Source: Ancylobacter novellus
GTDB taxonomy: Bacteria; Pseudomonadota; Alphaproteobacteria; Rhizobiales; Methylopilaceae
Direction of reading: 5' to 3'
NCBI GenBank assembly: GCA_003241695.1
Contig: QFPN01000006.1
Location: 283,819-347,818, forward strand
DNA length: 64,000 nt
Below are positions 52,464-61,396 of this stretch, one piece after another (the first letter of the stretch is position 1; every line of letters starts with the position of its first letter). Below the pieces are notes generated by a model, which worked only from the letters and a program-made list of their open reading frames with translations, was not told the origin of the DNA and did no database searches. Position numbers and translations under genes: made by a program.

Positions 52464-53828
52464 ATGACCGACCTGTTCGCCCCGGCCTCCGAAACCGCGA
52501 TCCCCGTCTGGTTCACGCCTGCGGGCGAGACGCTGCCCGAGGCCGCGGCCGCCTGGGCGAAAGCGACCGGCTTCGAGGCTGGCGCGGGCAAGACTTTGCT
52601 GGTTCCCGGTTCGGACGGCGCGCTCGCGGGCGTGGTCTTCGGGGTCGAGAAGCCGGAGGCGAAATCGAAGAATCCGTTCCTCGCGGGAAAGCTCGTCGGA
52701 GCGCTCCCGGCCGGGGCCTACCGCTTCGAGGGCGCGGTGGGCGACGCGCGGCTCGCGGCGCTCGGCTACGCGCTTGGCGCCTACAGGTTCGCGCGCTACC
52801 GCAAGGCTGACGCGAAAGAGGTCCGCATCGTCGGACCCGAGGGCGTCGACCTGGCGGAAGTTGGGCGTACGACGGCCGCGGTCGCGCTCGGCCGGGACCT
52901 CGTCAACACCCCGGCGAACGACATGGGGCCGGCCGAGATCGAGGAGGCGATCCGCACGCTCGCCTCCGAGCACGGCGCCGAGGTCTTCTCGATCGTGGGC
53001 GACGACCTGCTGCGCGAGAACTTTCCGCTGGTCCACGCGGTCGGGCGCGCCTCGCCGCGCGCGCCGCGGATCGTCGATCTGCGCTGGGGGCCGGAGGACG
53101 CGCCGAAGATCACGCTGGTCGGCAAGGGCGTGACGTTCGACACCGGCGGCCTCGACATCAAGCCGTCCTCGGCCATGCTGCTGATGAAGAAGGACATGGG
53201 CGGGGCCGCCGCCATGATCGCGCTCGCGGCGATGATCATGGGCGCGAAGCTGAAGGTTCGGCTCCGTCTCATCGTCGGCGCGGTCGAGAATTCGATTTCG
53301 GGCGACGCCTTCCGCCCCGGCGACGTCTATCCGAGCCGCAAGGGCCTGACCGTCGAGATCGGCAACACCGACGCCGAGGGGCGGCTGGTGCTCGCCGACG
53401 CGCTCGCGCTCGGCGACGAGGAGGCTCCGCAGATCATGGTGGACGCCGCGACCCTGACCGGCGCCGCGCGGGTCGCGCTCGGGCCGGACCTGCCGCCGCT
53501 CTTCAGCGACGATGAGGCTTTTACGGCCGACCTGCTGCGGCACGGCGCGGCCGAGTGCGACCCGCTCTGGCGATTGCCGCTCTGGGGGCCGTATGACGAC
53601 TGGCTTTCTTCGAAGATCGCCGACGTGAACCATGTGTCGAGCGGTCCGTTCGCCGGTTCCGTCACCGCGGCGCTGTTCCTGCGGCGTTTCGTCGAGAAGG
53701 CCTCGACCTGGGCGCATCTCGACGTCTTCGCCTGGGCGCCGAGCGCGAGGCCCGGACGGCCGGAAGGCGGCGAGGTGCAGGGCGCGCGGGCGCTCATGGC
53801 GTTGTTCTCGGAGCGCTATCGCGGCTGA
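52464..53828 (+). CDS. M17 family leucyl aminopeptidase
   Basis: 454 residues from the ATG at 52464. The catalytic domain holds VGKGVTFDTGGLDIKPSS, MLLMKKDMGGAAAMI and the family signature NTDAEGRL at 301-308, which supplies metal ligands. The N-terminal ~150 residues are divergent and shorter than in PepA, as in the group often called 'leucyl aminopeptidase family protein'. It removes N-terminal residues from peptides in the cytosol. The last residues (MALFSERYRG) are near the domain end. Confidence 0.93.
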   Translation: MTDLFAPASETAIPVWFTPAGETLPEAAAAWAKATGFEAGAGKTLLVPGSDGALAGVVFGVEKPEAKSKNPFLAGKLVGALPAGAYRFEGAVGDARLAALGYALGAYRFARYRKADAKEVRIVGPEGVDLAEVGRTTAAVALGRDLVNTPANDMGPAEIEEAIRTLASEHGAEVFSIVGDDLLRENFPLVHAVGRASPRAPRIVDLRWGPEDAPKITLVGKGVTFDTGGLDIKPSSAMLLMKKDMGGAAAMIALAAMIMGAKLKVRLRLIVGAVENSISGDAFRPGDVYPSRKGLTVEIGNTDAEGRLVLADALALGDEEAPQIMVDAATLTGAARVALGPDLPPLFSDDEAFTADLLRHGAAECDPLWRLPLWGPYDDWLSSKIADVNHVSSGPFAGSVTAALFLRRFVEKASTWAHLDVFAWAPSARPGRPEGGEVQGARALMALFSERYRG

Positions 53829-53925
53829 ACGGCTGATCACGATGGCGTCAGGCGACCCGTTTCGGCGATCCGCCGCAAGGCATTCCGCGCCATAACCCGC
53901 GCGGTCGAAGCGAAAGAGGCGGACG

Positions 53926-54513
53926 GTGAAGAGCGTCTACGAGTGGTCCTTGAGGATGGCGCGCCACCGGCATGCTGAGCGCGCGCTCGCGGTCGCCTGT
54001 TTCGCCGAGAGCTCCTTCATCCCGATGTTTCCCGAGGTGATGCTGCTCCCGATGATCCTCGCGGAGCGCGCCAAGGCGTGGCGCTACGCGGCGGTTTGCA
54101 CGATCTCCTCCGTGATCGGCGGGATCGTGGGCTACCTCATCGGCTACCTGCTGTTCGAAGCGGTGGGCGAGCCGCTGATGCGCTTCTACGGCATGTCGGG
54201 GGACTTCGAGCAGATCGCCGGCAAGTACAACGAGTACGGTTGGCTGATGGTGCTGATCGGCGGCGGGATCACGCCGATCCCTTATAAGATCATCACCATC
54301 GCGAGCGGCGTGACCCAACTTGACTTCCTCACTTTCGTGGCGGCGAGCGTCGTGGCGCGCGGCGTTCGCTTCGCGCTGCCCTGCGGGATCATCTACTTCT
54401 TCGGTGAGCACGCGAAGCGCTTCATGGAAACCAGGGCAAAGACGGCGTTCTGGATTGCGCTGGCGCTGATGATCGTCGGCTTCGCCGGCGCCCCTTATCT
54501 GTTCGGCGATTGA
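53926..54513 (+). CDS. YqaA/DedA-like membrane protein (VTT domain)
   Basis: 195 residues starting with GTG. Several hydrophobic helices surround re-entrant segments: FAESSFIPMFPEVMLLPMI near the start and GGGITPIPYKIITIASG in the middle, the pattern of the SNARE-associated/VTT (DedA) domain. The YqaA branch is distinguished by the short length and the ESSFIP/ITPIPYK motifs. Some DedA members move polyprenyl phosphate or act as lipid scramblases; YqaA members are uncharacterised. Confidence 0.9.
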   Translation: MKSVYEWSLRMARHRHAERALAVACFAESSFIPMFPEVMLLPMILAERAKAWRYAAVCTISSVIGGIVGYLIGYLLFEAVGEPLMRFYGMSGDFEQIAGKYNEYGWLMVLIGGGITPIPYKIITIASGVTQLDFLTFVAASVVARGVRFALPCGIIYFFGEHAKRFMETRAKTAFWIALALMIVGFAGAPYLFGD

Positions 54514-54853
54514 TCGCCCGCTTGAGCGGATACGCCGTGGGGCGCGCATCTTTGCGATTCAACTTGCCCAAGTTCTGAGCGTCGCCTCTGCCGCTCCATA
54601 TTCTTTGCCTTCCAATTAAGCCAATTGCTTAAATTATAAGCGGCGCGAGGTCGCCGCGGTTTCAGTGACGCGTAGATGCGTCGCGAGCGGACGCGGAATC
54701 AACGGACTCACGGATCTCCCTGGGTTGGCACGCGACTTGAATTGCGCCGCCCGGCGAGACGCCGTTCGCGCGCCTCGGTCAACGTCACCACTGATCGCGT
54801 CCCACGGCTTTGCGTCCGTGAGGGGAGCTGCGGTCCAACGGGGAACGCGACGC
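54514..54853. other. Upstream region of glnK with palindrome
   Basis: 340 bases with no credible gene. An AT-rich island holds the inverted repeat TTAAGC-CAATT-GCTTAA at 54616-54632, about 110 bases upstream of the sigma54-type promoter, where an enhancer-binding protein would be expected. It does not match the TGCAC-N-GTGCA pattern of NtrC sites. Confidence 0.5.
54725..54741 (+). promoter_or_regulatory. Sigma54 (RpoN) promoter of glnK-amtB
   Basis: TTGGCACG-CGAC-TTGAA: the -24 element is exact (TGGCACG) and spacing to the -12 is right; the -12 reads TTGA in place of TTGC. Transcription would start near 54752, about 100 bases before glnK. Nitrogen control of glnK-amtB through NtrC and RpoN is established in related bacteria. 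Confidence 0.65.
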
Positions 54854-55192
54854 ATGAAATTTGTGATGGCCATCATCAAGCCGTTCAAGCTGGACGAGGT
54901 GCGCGACGCCCTCACCGGCATCGGCGTCCACGGCCTGACCGTCACCGAGGTGAAGGGCTACGGCCGCCAGAAGGGGCACACCGAGATCTATCGCGGCGCC
55001 GAATACGCCGTGAGCTTCCTGCCGAAGCTCAAGATCGAAGTCGCGGTGGCCGCGGGCTCGGTCGAAAAGGTGGTCGAGGCGATCGCCGCCGCCGCCAAGA
55101 CCGGCCAGATCGGCGACGGCAAGATCTTCGTCTACTCGATCGATCAGGCCGTGCGCATCCGCACCGGCGAGACCGACACCGACGCGCTCTGA
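54854..55192 (+). CDS. glnK: P-II nitrogen regulatory protein GlnK
   Basis: 112 residues, exactly the P-II length. The T-loop carries the uridylylation site Tyr51 in GHTEIYRGAEY. The B-loop is TGQIGDGKIFVY and the C-terminus ends ETDTDAL. It senses 2-oxoglutarate, ATP and ADP, and blocks AmtB when nitrogen is plentiful. Linkage to amtB (46-base gap) marks it as GlnK rather than GlnB. The start is MKFVMAIIKPFKL; earlier in-frame codons precede the promoter and are not coding. Confidence 0.97.
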   Translation: MKFVMAIIKPFKLDEVRDALTGIGVHGLTVTEVKGYGRQKGHTEIYRGAEYAVSFLPKLKIEVAVAAGSVEKVVEAIAAAAKTGQIGDGKIFVYSIDQAVRIRTGETDTDAL

Positions 55193-55238
55193 GGCGCGTG
55201 CGCGCCTCATCCCTTTTCGATCTCTCGGGAGCACCTTG

Positions 55239-56603
55239 ATGAAACTGAGTTCCGTACTTCGCTGGGGAGCGCCTGCGCTCGCGGTCGGCATGCTCGCCGC
55301 CGGCGCCGCTTTCGCCCAGGACGCCGCCGCCCCCGCAGCCGAAGCCGCAGCGCCTGCGGCCGAAGTCGCCGCGACCGTCGACAAGGGCGACGTGACGTGG
55401 ATGATGACCGCGTCGGTCCTCGTCCTGCTGATGACCATTCCCGGTCTCGCCCTGTTCTACGGCGGCCTTGTGCGCGCCAAGAACATGCTGTCCGTGCTGA
55501 TGCAGGTCTCGACGATCGCCTGCGTGATGATGCTGGTGTGGGTGACCTACGGCTACAGCCTTGCGTTCAGCGGCGGCAACGCCTTCGTCGGCGATCTGTC
55601 CAAGATGTTCCTGGCCGGCGTCACCACGGAATCGCTCTCCGACACCTTCTCCAAGGGCGTCAAGATTCCGGAGTTCGTCTTCATCTGCTTCCAGATGACC
55701 TTCGCGGCCATCACCCCGGCTCTGATCATCGGCGGTTTCGCCGAGCGCATCAAGTTCTCGGCGGCGGTGCTGTTCGCGGTGCTCTGGGGCACCTTCGTCT
55801 ACTTCCCGATCGCGCACATGGTGTGGGCTTCTAACGGCCTGATCTTCGGCTGGGGCGCGCTCGACTTCGCCGGCGGCACGGTGGTGCACATCAACTCGGG
55901 CGTCGCGGCGCTCGTCGGCGCGCTCGTGCTCGGCAAGCGCATCGGCTACGGCAAGGACATCCTCGCCCCGCACAATCTGCCGATGACCCTGATCGGCGCC
56001 GGCCTTCTGTGGGTCGGCTGGTTCGGCTTCAACGCCGGCTCCAACCTCGAAGCGAACGCCACCACGACGCTCGCGCTTCTCAACACCTTCGTCGCCACCG
56101 CGGCAGCCGGCGTCGCCTGGATGCTCGTGGAGTGGATGAGCAAGGGCAAGCCGAGCATGCTCGGCCTCGCTTCGGGCATGGTCGCGGGTCTCGTCGCCAT
56201 CACCCCGGCGGCCGGCGTCTCGGGTCCGATGGGCGCGATCGTGCTCGGCCTCGTGGCCGGCGTGGTCTGCTACATCTTCTGCACCAGCGTGAAGAACGCC
56301 CTCGGCTATGACGACAGCCTGGACGTGTTCGGCATCCATGGCGTCGGCGGCATCGTCGGCGCGATCGGCACCGGCATCGTGGTGAGCCCGGCGCTCGGCG
56401 GCGTCGGCGTCGCCGACTACACGATGGCCGGTCAGGTGGTCACCCAGATCAAGGCGATCTGCGTCACCATCGCCTGGACCGGCGTGGTCAGCTTCATCCT
56501 GTTCAAGATCCTCGACGTGGTGATCGGGCTTCGTGTGACCGACGAGGCCGAGCGCGAAGGCCTCGACCTCAGCTCGCACGGCGAGCGCGCCTACCACTCT
56601 TGA
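55239..56603 (+). CDS. amtB: Ammonium transporter AmtB
   Basis: 454 residues from the ATG at 55239. A signal peptide (ALAVGMLAAGAAFAQ) and a ~25-residue Ala-rich linker precede 11 membrane helices. The twin-histidine pair in the pore is seen in FPIAHMVWASNG and FGIHGVGGIVGAIG. VLVLLMTIPGLALFYGGLVR opens the first helix. AmtB passes ammonium into the cell and is closed by GlnK, encoded next to it. The operon ends at a strong terminator (56661-56687). Confidence 0.97.
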   Translation: MKLSSVLRWGAPALAVGMLAAGAAFAQDAAAPAAEAAAPAAEVAATVDKGDVTWMMTASVLVLLMTIPGLALFYGGLVRAKNMLSVLMQVSTIACVMMLVWVTYGYSLAFSGGNAFVGDLSKMFLAGVTTESLSDTFSKGVKIPEFVFICFQMTFAAITPALIIGGFAERIKFSAAVLFAVLWGTFVYFPIAHMVWASNGLIFGWGALDFAGGTVVHINSGVAALVGALVLGKRIGYGKDILAPHNLPMTLIGAGLLWVGWFGFNAGSNLEANATTTLALLNTFVATAAAGVAWMLVEWMSKGKPSMLGLASGMVAGLVAITPAAGVSGPMGAIVLGLVAGVVCYIFCTSVKNALGYDDSLDVFGIHGVGGIVGAIGTGIVVSPALGGVGVADYTMAGQVVTQIKAICVTIAWTGVVSFILFKILDVVIGLRVTDEAEREGLDLSSHGERAYHS

Positions 56604-56660
56604 TCCAGCTCTCCGCCCCTCCCTTGGGGAGGGCGGACGGCAAGCGCGACGAAACTGGAA

Positions 56661-56687
56661 AGGCCCCGGCGATCCCGGGGCCTTTTT
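56661..56687 (+). terminator. Intrinsic terminator of glnK-amtB
   Basis: Nine-base stem AGGCCCCGG / CCGGGGCCT with a CGATC loop, followed by TTTTT. It begins 58 bases after the amtB stop. Confidence 0.92.
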
Positions 56688-56732
56688 CCATTCTTATCAT
56701 GTGATTAATTTTTGGTGGCAGGTAAGCGGGTC

Positions 56733-56740
56733 TTAACCGT
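56733..56740 (+). promoter_or_regulatory. TTAACCGT octamer upstream of ftsK
   Basis: The same octamer occurs upstream of flp (21764-21771), with a related TTAACCAT ahead of cpaB. It lies 153 bases before the ftsK start in an AT-rich patch (GTGATTAATTTTTGG). It resembles a CtrA half site with one mismatch; only weak support. Confidence 0.3.
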
Positions 56741-56892
56741 CTTTCGCTAGCGTTCATCGAACGAAGGGCCGCGACAGGTCCGATGACCTAGGACAGGTTG
56801 GCGTTGCGGATGCGGGACATGTGCGGACAGGCTTGCGCGGCGCCTCGCGCCGATCGGACGCCCGCCGGACGCCCCTCATTCGGGAGATCCCG

Positions 56893-59523
56893 ATGACGAT
56901 GCGCGCGCTCCGCTCCCGTCCGCGCGGCTTTCAGACCGTCAGCGTGCTTCCCGACGGATTGCGCGCCGTCCTGATCCGTCGGACCGTCGAACTCGGCGGG
57001 CTCGCGTTGGTCGGCTTCGCCGCGCTCGCAGGCGTCGCGCTCGCGACCTGGTCCGCGCAGGATCCGAGCTTCAGCCACGCCACCGACGGCGAAGCCCGCA
57101 ACATGCTGGGCGCAGCCGGCGCAGTGGTCGCCGATCTGCTGACCCAGGCGTTCGGGCTTGCGGCCGCGGCCTTCGTGCTCCCGATCGGCGTGTGGGGCTG
57201 GCGGCTCATGACGCAACGGCCGATCACCGCCGAAAAGGTCAAGCTGGTCTCCTGGCCGCTCGCCGCGATTCTTCTCGCTGGCGTCGCCGGCCTCCTTCCC
57301 GCGCCGTCTTCCTGGCCATTGCCCGCCGGCCTCGGAGGGGTGCTCGGCGATCTCTTCGCCGTGATCGCCGACGCTGTCGGGCTCGTGGGGTCGGCGCGCG
57401 TTCCGGCTGCGGCGGCGCTCGGCCTCGCGGGTCTCGTCGCGTTTGCGTTCGCGCTCGGCGTCGTCGCGCCGAGCGAGCGTTCGAAGCCGGCCGCGGTCGC
57501 CGAACGACGCAGCGGTCCGGAGGCGGACAAGGTGGCGGGGCGCAACGCAGGCCCGGCCGCCGCCTCGCGCCGTCCTGCGCCGGCGCCCGAAGTCGACGAT
57601 TATTACGAAGAGGACGACGACCGGCGCCTGATCTCGCTCGGTCTTCTGTCGCATTGGGCGCTCTCGGCCAAAGCCGCGATTTCGCGCCGGTTCGCACGGC
57701 GGCGCGGCGCGGCCGGGGGCGCGGAGTCGCTTTCCGACATCCTCGCGCGGGCGAGCCGCGATCCGGACGATTTTTCGCACGGCGGCGGCCGCCTCGACCC
57801 GAATTTCGCCTCGACCGACGACGTGGGCCTCGACGGCGAGCCGGTCCTGCGCGCGACGCGTTCGGCAGGCGTGCTCGGCGGCGCGCCGCAGCAGCTCGCG
57901 GGGGGGCCGGCGCGCATCGCGCGGCCCGTCGGGGCGCTTCGTCCCGGCCGAAGGGTCGAACGCGAAAAGCAGCCGGATCTGCTCGATCGAGACGGATACG
58001 AACTGCCGCCGCTCGCGCTGCTCGCCGAGCCGCGCGTCGGACAGGCGGCGGCGGTCAGCCCCGAGTCGCTCGAGCAGAACGCGCGCCTGCTCGAGGGCGT
58101 GCTCGAGGATTACGGCGTCCGCGGCAAGATCGGGAACGTCAGACCGGGTCCGGTGGTCACGCTCTACGAGCTCGAGCCCGCGCCCGGCATCAAGTCGAGC
58201 CGGGTGATCGGCCTCGCGGACGACATCGCCCGTTCGATGAGCGCGGTCGCGGCGCGCGTCGCCGTCATTCCGGGCCGCAACGCCATCGGCATCGAGCTTC
58301 CCAACGTGAAGCGCGAGACGGTGTTCCTGCGCGAGCTGCTCGCCTCTGCCGACTTCGAGAAGGCCAAGATGCGCCTGCCCTTGTGCCTCGGAAAGACCAT
58401 CGGCGGCGAGCCGGTGATCGCCGAACTCGCCCGCATGCCGCATCTCCTGATCGCCGGCACCACGGGCTCGGGCAAGTCGGTCGCCATCAACACAATGATC
58501 CTCAGCCTGCTCTATCGGCTCAAACCCGAGGACTGCCGGCTGATCATGATCGACCCCAAAATGCTCGAGCTTTCCGTCTATGACGGCATCCCGCATCTCC
58601 TGACGCCCGTCGTCACCGACCCGAAGAAGGCGGTCACGGCGCTGAAATGGGCGGTCCGGGAGATGGAGGACCGCTATCGCAAGATGTCGAAGCTCGGCGT
58701 GCGCAACATCGACGGCTTCAACGCCCGCGCCGAAGCGGCCCTCGCCAAGGGCGAGGCCATCACCCGCACGGTTCAGACCGGCTTCTGCAAGGAGACCGGC
58801 GAGGCGATCTACGAGCAGGAGGTGATGGAGATCGGGAAGCTGCCCTACATCGTCGTGATCGTCGACGAGATGGCGGACCTGATGCTCGTCGCCGGCAAGG
58901 AGATCGAGGGCGCGATCCAGCGCCTCGCCCAGATGGCGCGCGCGGCCGGCATCCACATCGTGATGGCGACGCAGCGCCCTTCGGTCGACGTCATCACCGG
59001 CACGATCAAGGCGAACTTCCCGACCCGCATCTCCTTCCAGGTGACCTCGAAGATCGACAGCCGCACCATCCTCGGCGAGATGGGCGCGGAGCAGCTCCTC
59101 GGCCAGGGCGACATGCTGCACATGGCCGGCGGCGGCCGCATCAGCCGCGTGCACGGGCCGTTCTGTTCCGACGACGAGGTCGAGGCGGTGGTCGCGCATC
59201 TGAAGGAGCAGGGTCAGCCTGACTATCTCGACGCGGTCACGGCCGACGAAGACGAAGACGCGGGCGGCGCCGACGGCGCCGTGTTCGACAAGGGCGCGTT
59301 CGGCGAGGAGGGCGGCGACCTCTACGACCAGGCGGTCGCGGTCGTGCTGCGCGACAAGAAGTGCTCGACCTCCTACATCCAGCGCCGTCTGCAGATCGGC
59401 TACAACCGCGCCGCCTCGCTGGTCGAACGGATGGAGAAGGAAGGCGTCGTCGGCGCGGCGAACCACGCCGGCAAGCGCGAGATCCTGCTGGAGACGGCCG
59501 ACGCGGACGACGACGCGGCGTGA
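56893..59523 (+). CDS. ftsK: DNA translocase FtsK
   Basis: 876 residues from the ATG at 56893; an earlier start (56821) would add an Arg-rich stretch. Four hydrophobic helices lie in about 30-215. A variable linker (about 215-400) includes an acidic YYEEDDD. The motor holds Walker A GTTGSGKS at 522-529, a MIDPKMLELSVYDGIPHLL block, Walker B IVVIVDEMADLM and MATQRPSVDVITGTIKANFP. The C-terminal winged-helix gamma domain (about 805-870; SYIQRRLQIGYNRAASLVER) reads KOPS sites. FtsK pumps the chromosome ends through the division septum. It is followed by a signal-peptidase-like gene after 10 bases. Confidence 0.97.
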   Translation: MTMRALRSRPRGFQTVSVLPDGLRAVLIRRTVELGGLALVGFAALAGVALATWSAQDPSFSHATDGEARNMLGAAGAVVADLLTQAFGLAAAAFVLPIGVWGWRLMTQRPITAEKVKLVSWPLAAILLAGVAGLLPAPSSWPLPAGLGGVLGDLFAVIADAVGLVGSARVPAAAALGLAGLVAFAFALGVVAPSERSKPAAVAERRSGPEADKVAGRNAGPAAASRRPAPAPEVDDYYEEDDDRRLISLGLLSHWALSAKAAISRRFARRRGAAGGAESLSDILARASRDPDDFSHGGGRLDPNFASTDDVGLDGEPVLRATRSAGVLGGAPQQLAGGPARIARPVGALRPGRRVEREKQPDLLDRDGYELPPLALLAEPRVGQAAAVSPESLEQNARLLEGVLEDYGVRGKIGNVRPGPVVTLYELEPAPGIKSSRVIGLADDIARSMSAVAARVAVIPGRNAIGIELPNVKRETVFLRELLASADFEKAKMRLPLCLGKTIGGEPVIAELARMPHLLIAGTTGSGKSVAINTMILSLLYRLKPEDCRLIMIDPKMLELSVYDGIPHLLTPVVTDPKKAVTALKWAVREMEDRYRKMSKLGVRNIDGFNARAEAALAKGEAITRTVQTGFCKETGEAIYEQEVMEIGKLPYIVVIVDEMADLMLVAGKEIEGAIQRLAQMARAAGIHIVMATQRPSVDVITGTIKANFPTRISFQVTSKIDSRTILGEMGAEQLLGQGDMLHMAGGGRISRVHGPFCSDDEVEAVVAHLKEQGQPDYLDAVTADEDEDAGGADGAVFDKGAFGEEGGDLYDQAVAVVLRDKKCSTSYIQRRLQIGYNRAASLVERMEKEGVVGAANHAGKREILLETADADDDAA

Positions 59524-59533
59524 GGCGCGGCTG

Positions 59534-60445
59534 ATGGGGCGCTGGCTTCCGACGCCCGGCGAGCCCCGCTCCTCTGGGCGCGCTTTGGTGCTGACCTTTG
59601 CCGTTCCGCTTGTCGGATACGCCTATGTGGGCCGTCTGGAGCGCGGCTTCGTCGTGGTGGCCGCCGGTCTGTCGATCGCCGCCTCGCTGTCGTATCTTCC
59701 TTTCGGGCTTATGAATTTTCGCCTGTTCGCAATCCTCGGCGCGGCGGCTTTTCTGATCGCGCGTCTGATCTTCGCCGTCGACGCCGCCCTGCTCGTTCGC
59801 CGGGGCCGCTCGAGGCTCGGCGTCCCCGATCAATCGATCTTTGTCTATGTCGGCGTCTTCGTCGCCTCGCTCGTAGCGGCGGTCATCTATCACGGCCTCG
59901 CTCGGGCATGGATCTTCACGACCACGCAGCTCTGCGAAAAATCGAACAACGTCCAGCCGGCCATCTGGCCTGAAGACTGCGTGCTGGTCGCGCCCGGCGG
60001 CCGTTGGGGGCGCGGCGATCTCGTCTATTACGGCGGCCGTTTCGGCCGGGTCGTCGGCTTGCCGGGGGACCGGGTCGAAGTGCGCGACGGCGTTCCCGTG
60101 GTGAACGGCTCGCCTTTCCTCCAGACGCCCGCGCCTCAGCCGCCGACGGCCGCGACGCGCTTCCGGCCGGACATCGTCATTCCCTCGACGGAGACGAATC
60201 CCGAAGGGCGCAGCTACGTCGCTCTTCGGCTGAAGGACGCCGGGCCGCACGTCGACGACGACACGGCGGAACGCCGCGTGCCAGAGGGGCGCGTTTTCGT
60301 GCTGAACGATCTGCGCGACGGAGCGCACGGGTTCGACAGCCGCGCCGAAGTCATCGGCGACCTGCCCATATCGGACATCCTCGGGACGCCGGTGATGGTC
60401 TCCCGCAGTTCCGACTGGAGACGCATCGGCGCGTTGGTGCGATGA
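59534..60445 (+). CDS. Signal-peptidase-I-like membrane protein lacking catalytic residues
   Basis: 303 residues. Three or four hydrophobic helices cover about 18-50, 60-88 and 102-122. A periplasmic domain follows with S26-type boxes: box C/D is recognisable as RGDLVYYGG then GRVVGLPGDR (171-180) followed by VEVRDGVPVVNG, and box E as GRVFVLNDLRDGAHGFDSR (252-270). In the expected box B the catalytic SxSM is replaced by KSNNVQP (136-142), and the catalytic Lys of box D (KR.xGLPGD) is Gly171. So the protein keeps the fold but should not cleave signal peptides. Extra N-terminal helices also set it apart from LepB. It lies 10 bases after ftsK and before lolA on the same strand. Confidence 0.8.
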   Translation: MGRWLPTPGEPRSSGRALVLTFAVPLVGYAYVGRLERGFVVVAAGLSIAASLSYLPFGLMNFRLFAILGAAAFLIARLIFAVDAALLVRRGRSRLGVPDQSIFVYVGVFVASLVAAVIYHGLARAWIFTTTQLCEKSNNVQPAIWPEDCVLVAPGGRWGRGDLVYYGGRFGRVVGLPGDRVEVRDGVPVVNGSPFLQTPAPQPPTAATRFRPDIVIPSTETNPEGRSYVALRLKDAGPHVDDDTAERRVPEGRVFVLNDLRDGAHGFDSRAEVIGDLPISDILGTPVMVSRSSDWRRIGALVR

Positions 60446-60533
60446 TGGCCGGCACGGCCGAAACCTGAAATCGCCACGAAGGCGCACTATCTGCCCGATC
60501 GTGACACCCGGACGGAAACACACGCGCCATCAC

Positions 60534-61238
60534 ATGATCGCAAATCGTCTTCTCGCCGGCTTCATGGCCGCAAGCCTTCTCGCGGCCCCGGCCTCCGCCC
60601 AGAGCTGGTTCGGCGGTCCCGGCGATCCTCCGACCCCCGGGGCTCAGCCGGTCGCTACGGGCAAGGGCGTGCCGCCCGGCCAGCTCGATCCCGCGCAGCG
60701 GGCGACGCTTGCGCGCGTCAACGCCTACTTCAACTCGCTCACCAACGTGACGGCGAATTTCGAGCAGACGGGGCCGGACGGTTCGCGCTCGGTCGGCAAG
60801 CTGTATCTGTCGCGGCCCGGAAAAATCCGCTTCCAGTACGCGCCGCCGAGCCCGCTCGAGATCGTATCGGACGGCAGCCAGGTGTCGGTGAAGAACCGCA
60901 AGCTCGCGACGCAGGAGCTCTGGCCGCTGAGCCAGACGCCGCTGCGCTTCCTGCTTCAGAAAGACATCGACCTCACGAAGAGCTCGAACGTCCTTGGCGT
61001 CTATCAGGAGCCGGACCTCGTTTCGGTCGTGCTCGAGGAGCGGAACGCGATCGGGGGCCGCGCCCAGATCCAGCTTCTGTTCTCCGGCAAGAACTACGAG
61101 CTGAAGCAATGGACGGTGACCGACGCGCAGGGCATGGACACCTCCGTGGTGCTCTCCGACGTGACCCAGCAGGCCAAGCTCGACGACAATCTGTTCAAGA
61201 TCGTCCGGCAGCTCTGGCCGCGTCAGGGCCGTCCCTGA
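60534..61238 (+). CDS. lolA: Outer-membrane lipoprotein carrier LolA-like protein
   Basis: 234 residues from the ATG at 60534; a GTG at 60501 is in frame. A signal peptide (LLAGFMAASLLAAPASAQ) is followed by a Pro/Gly-rich stretch and the LolA domain from about 60: FNSLTNVTANFEQTGPDG, then GKLYLSRPGKIRFQYAPPSP, typical of alphaproteobacterial LolA. The protein carries lipoproteins across the periplasm. The ftsK-(pseudo-peptidase)-lolA order extends the common ftsK-lolA pairing. Confidence 0.9.
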   Translation: MIANRLLAGFMAASLLAAPASAQSWFGGPGDPPTPGAQPVATGKGVPPGQLDPAQRATLARVNAYFNSLTNVTANFEQTGPDGSRSVGKLYLSRPGKIRFQYAPPSPLEIVSDGSQVSVKNRKLATQELWPLSQTPLRFLLQKDIDLTKSSNVLGVYQEPDLVSVVLEERNAIGGRAQIQLLFSGKNYELKQWTVTDAQGMDTSVVLSDVTQQAKLDDNLFKIVRQLWPRQGRP

Positions 61239-61396
61239 GCGTAGCCGCAGCCTTCGGCGGGCCCGCCTTGCGCAGGAAAATGCTGCGTCGGCGGCGCGAG
61301 ATGACGGCCGATGCGCTTCCGCCCGGCGATCCACGGTGCGTCGACGCGTAACCCTGAGCGCGGGGTGCGTCCTTCCGCGGCCGGTCGCCGGGTCGC

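Noticed and set aside
56821..59523. Earlier start of ftsK at 56821
   Set aside because: The added 24 residues are Arg-rich and unconserved, whereas the ATG at 56893 begins just before the conserved region.
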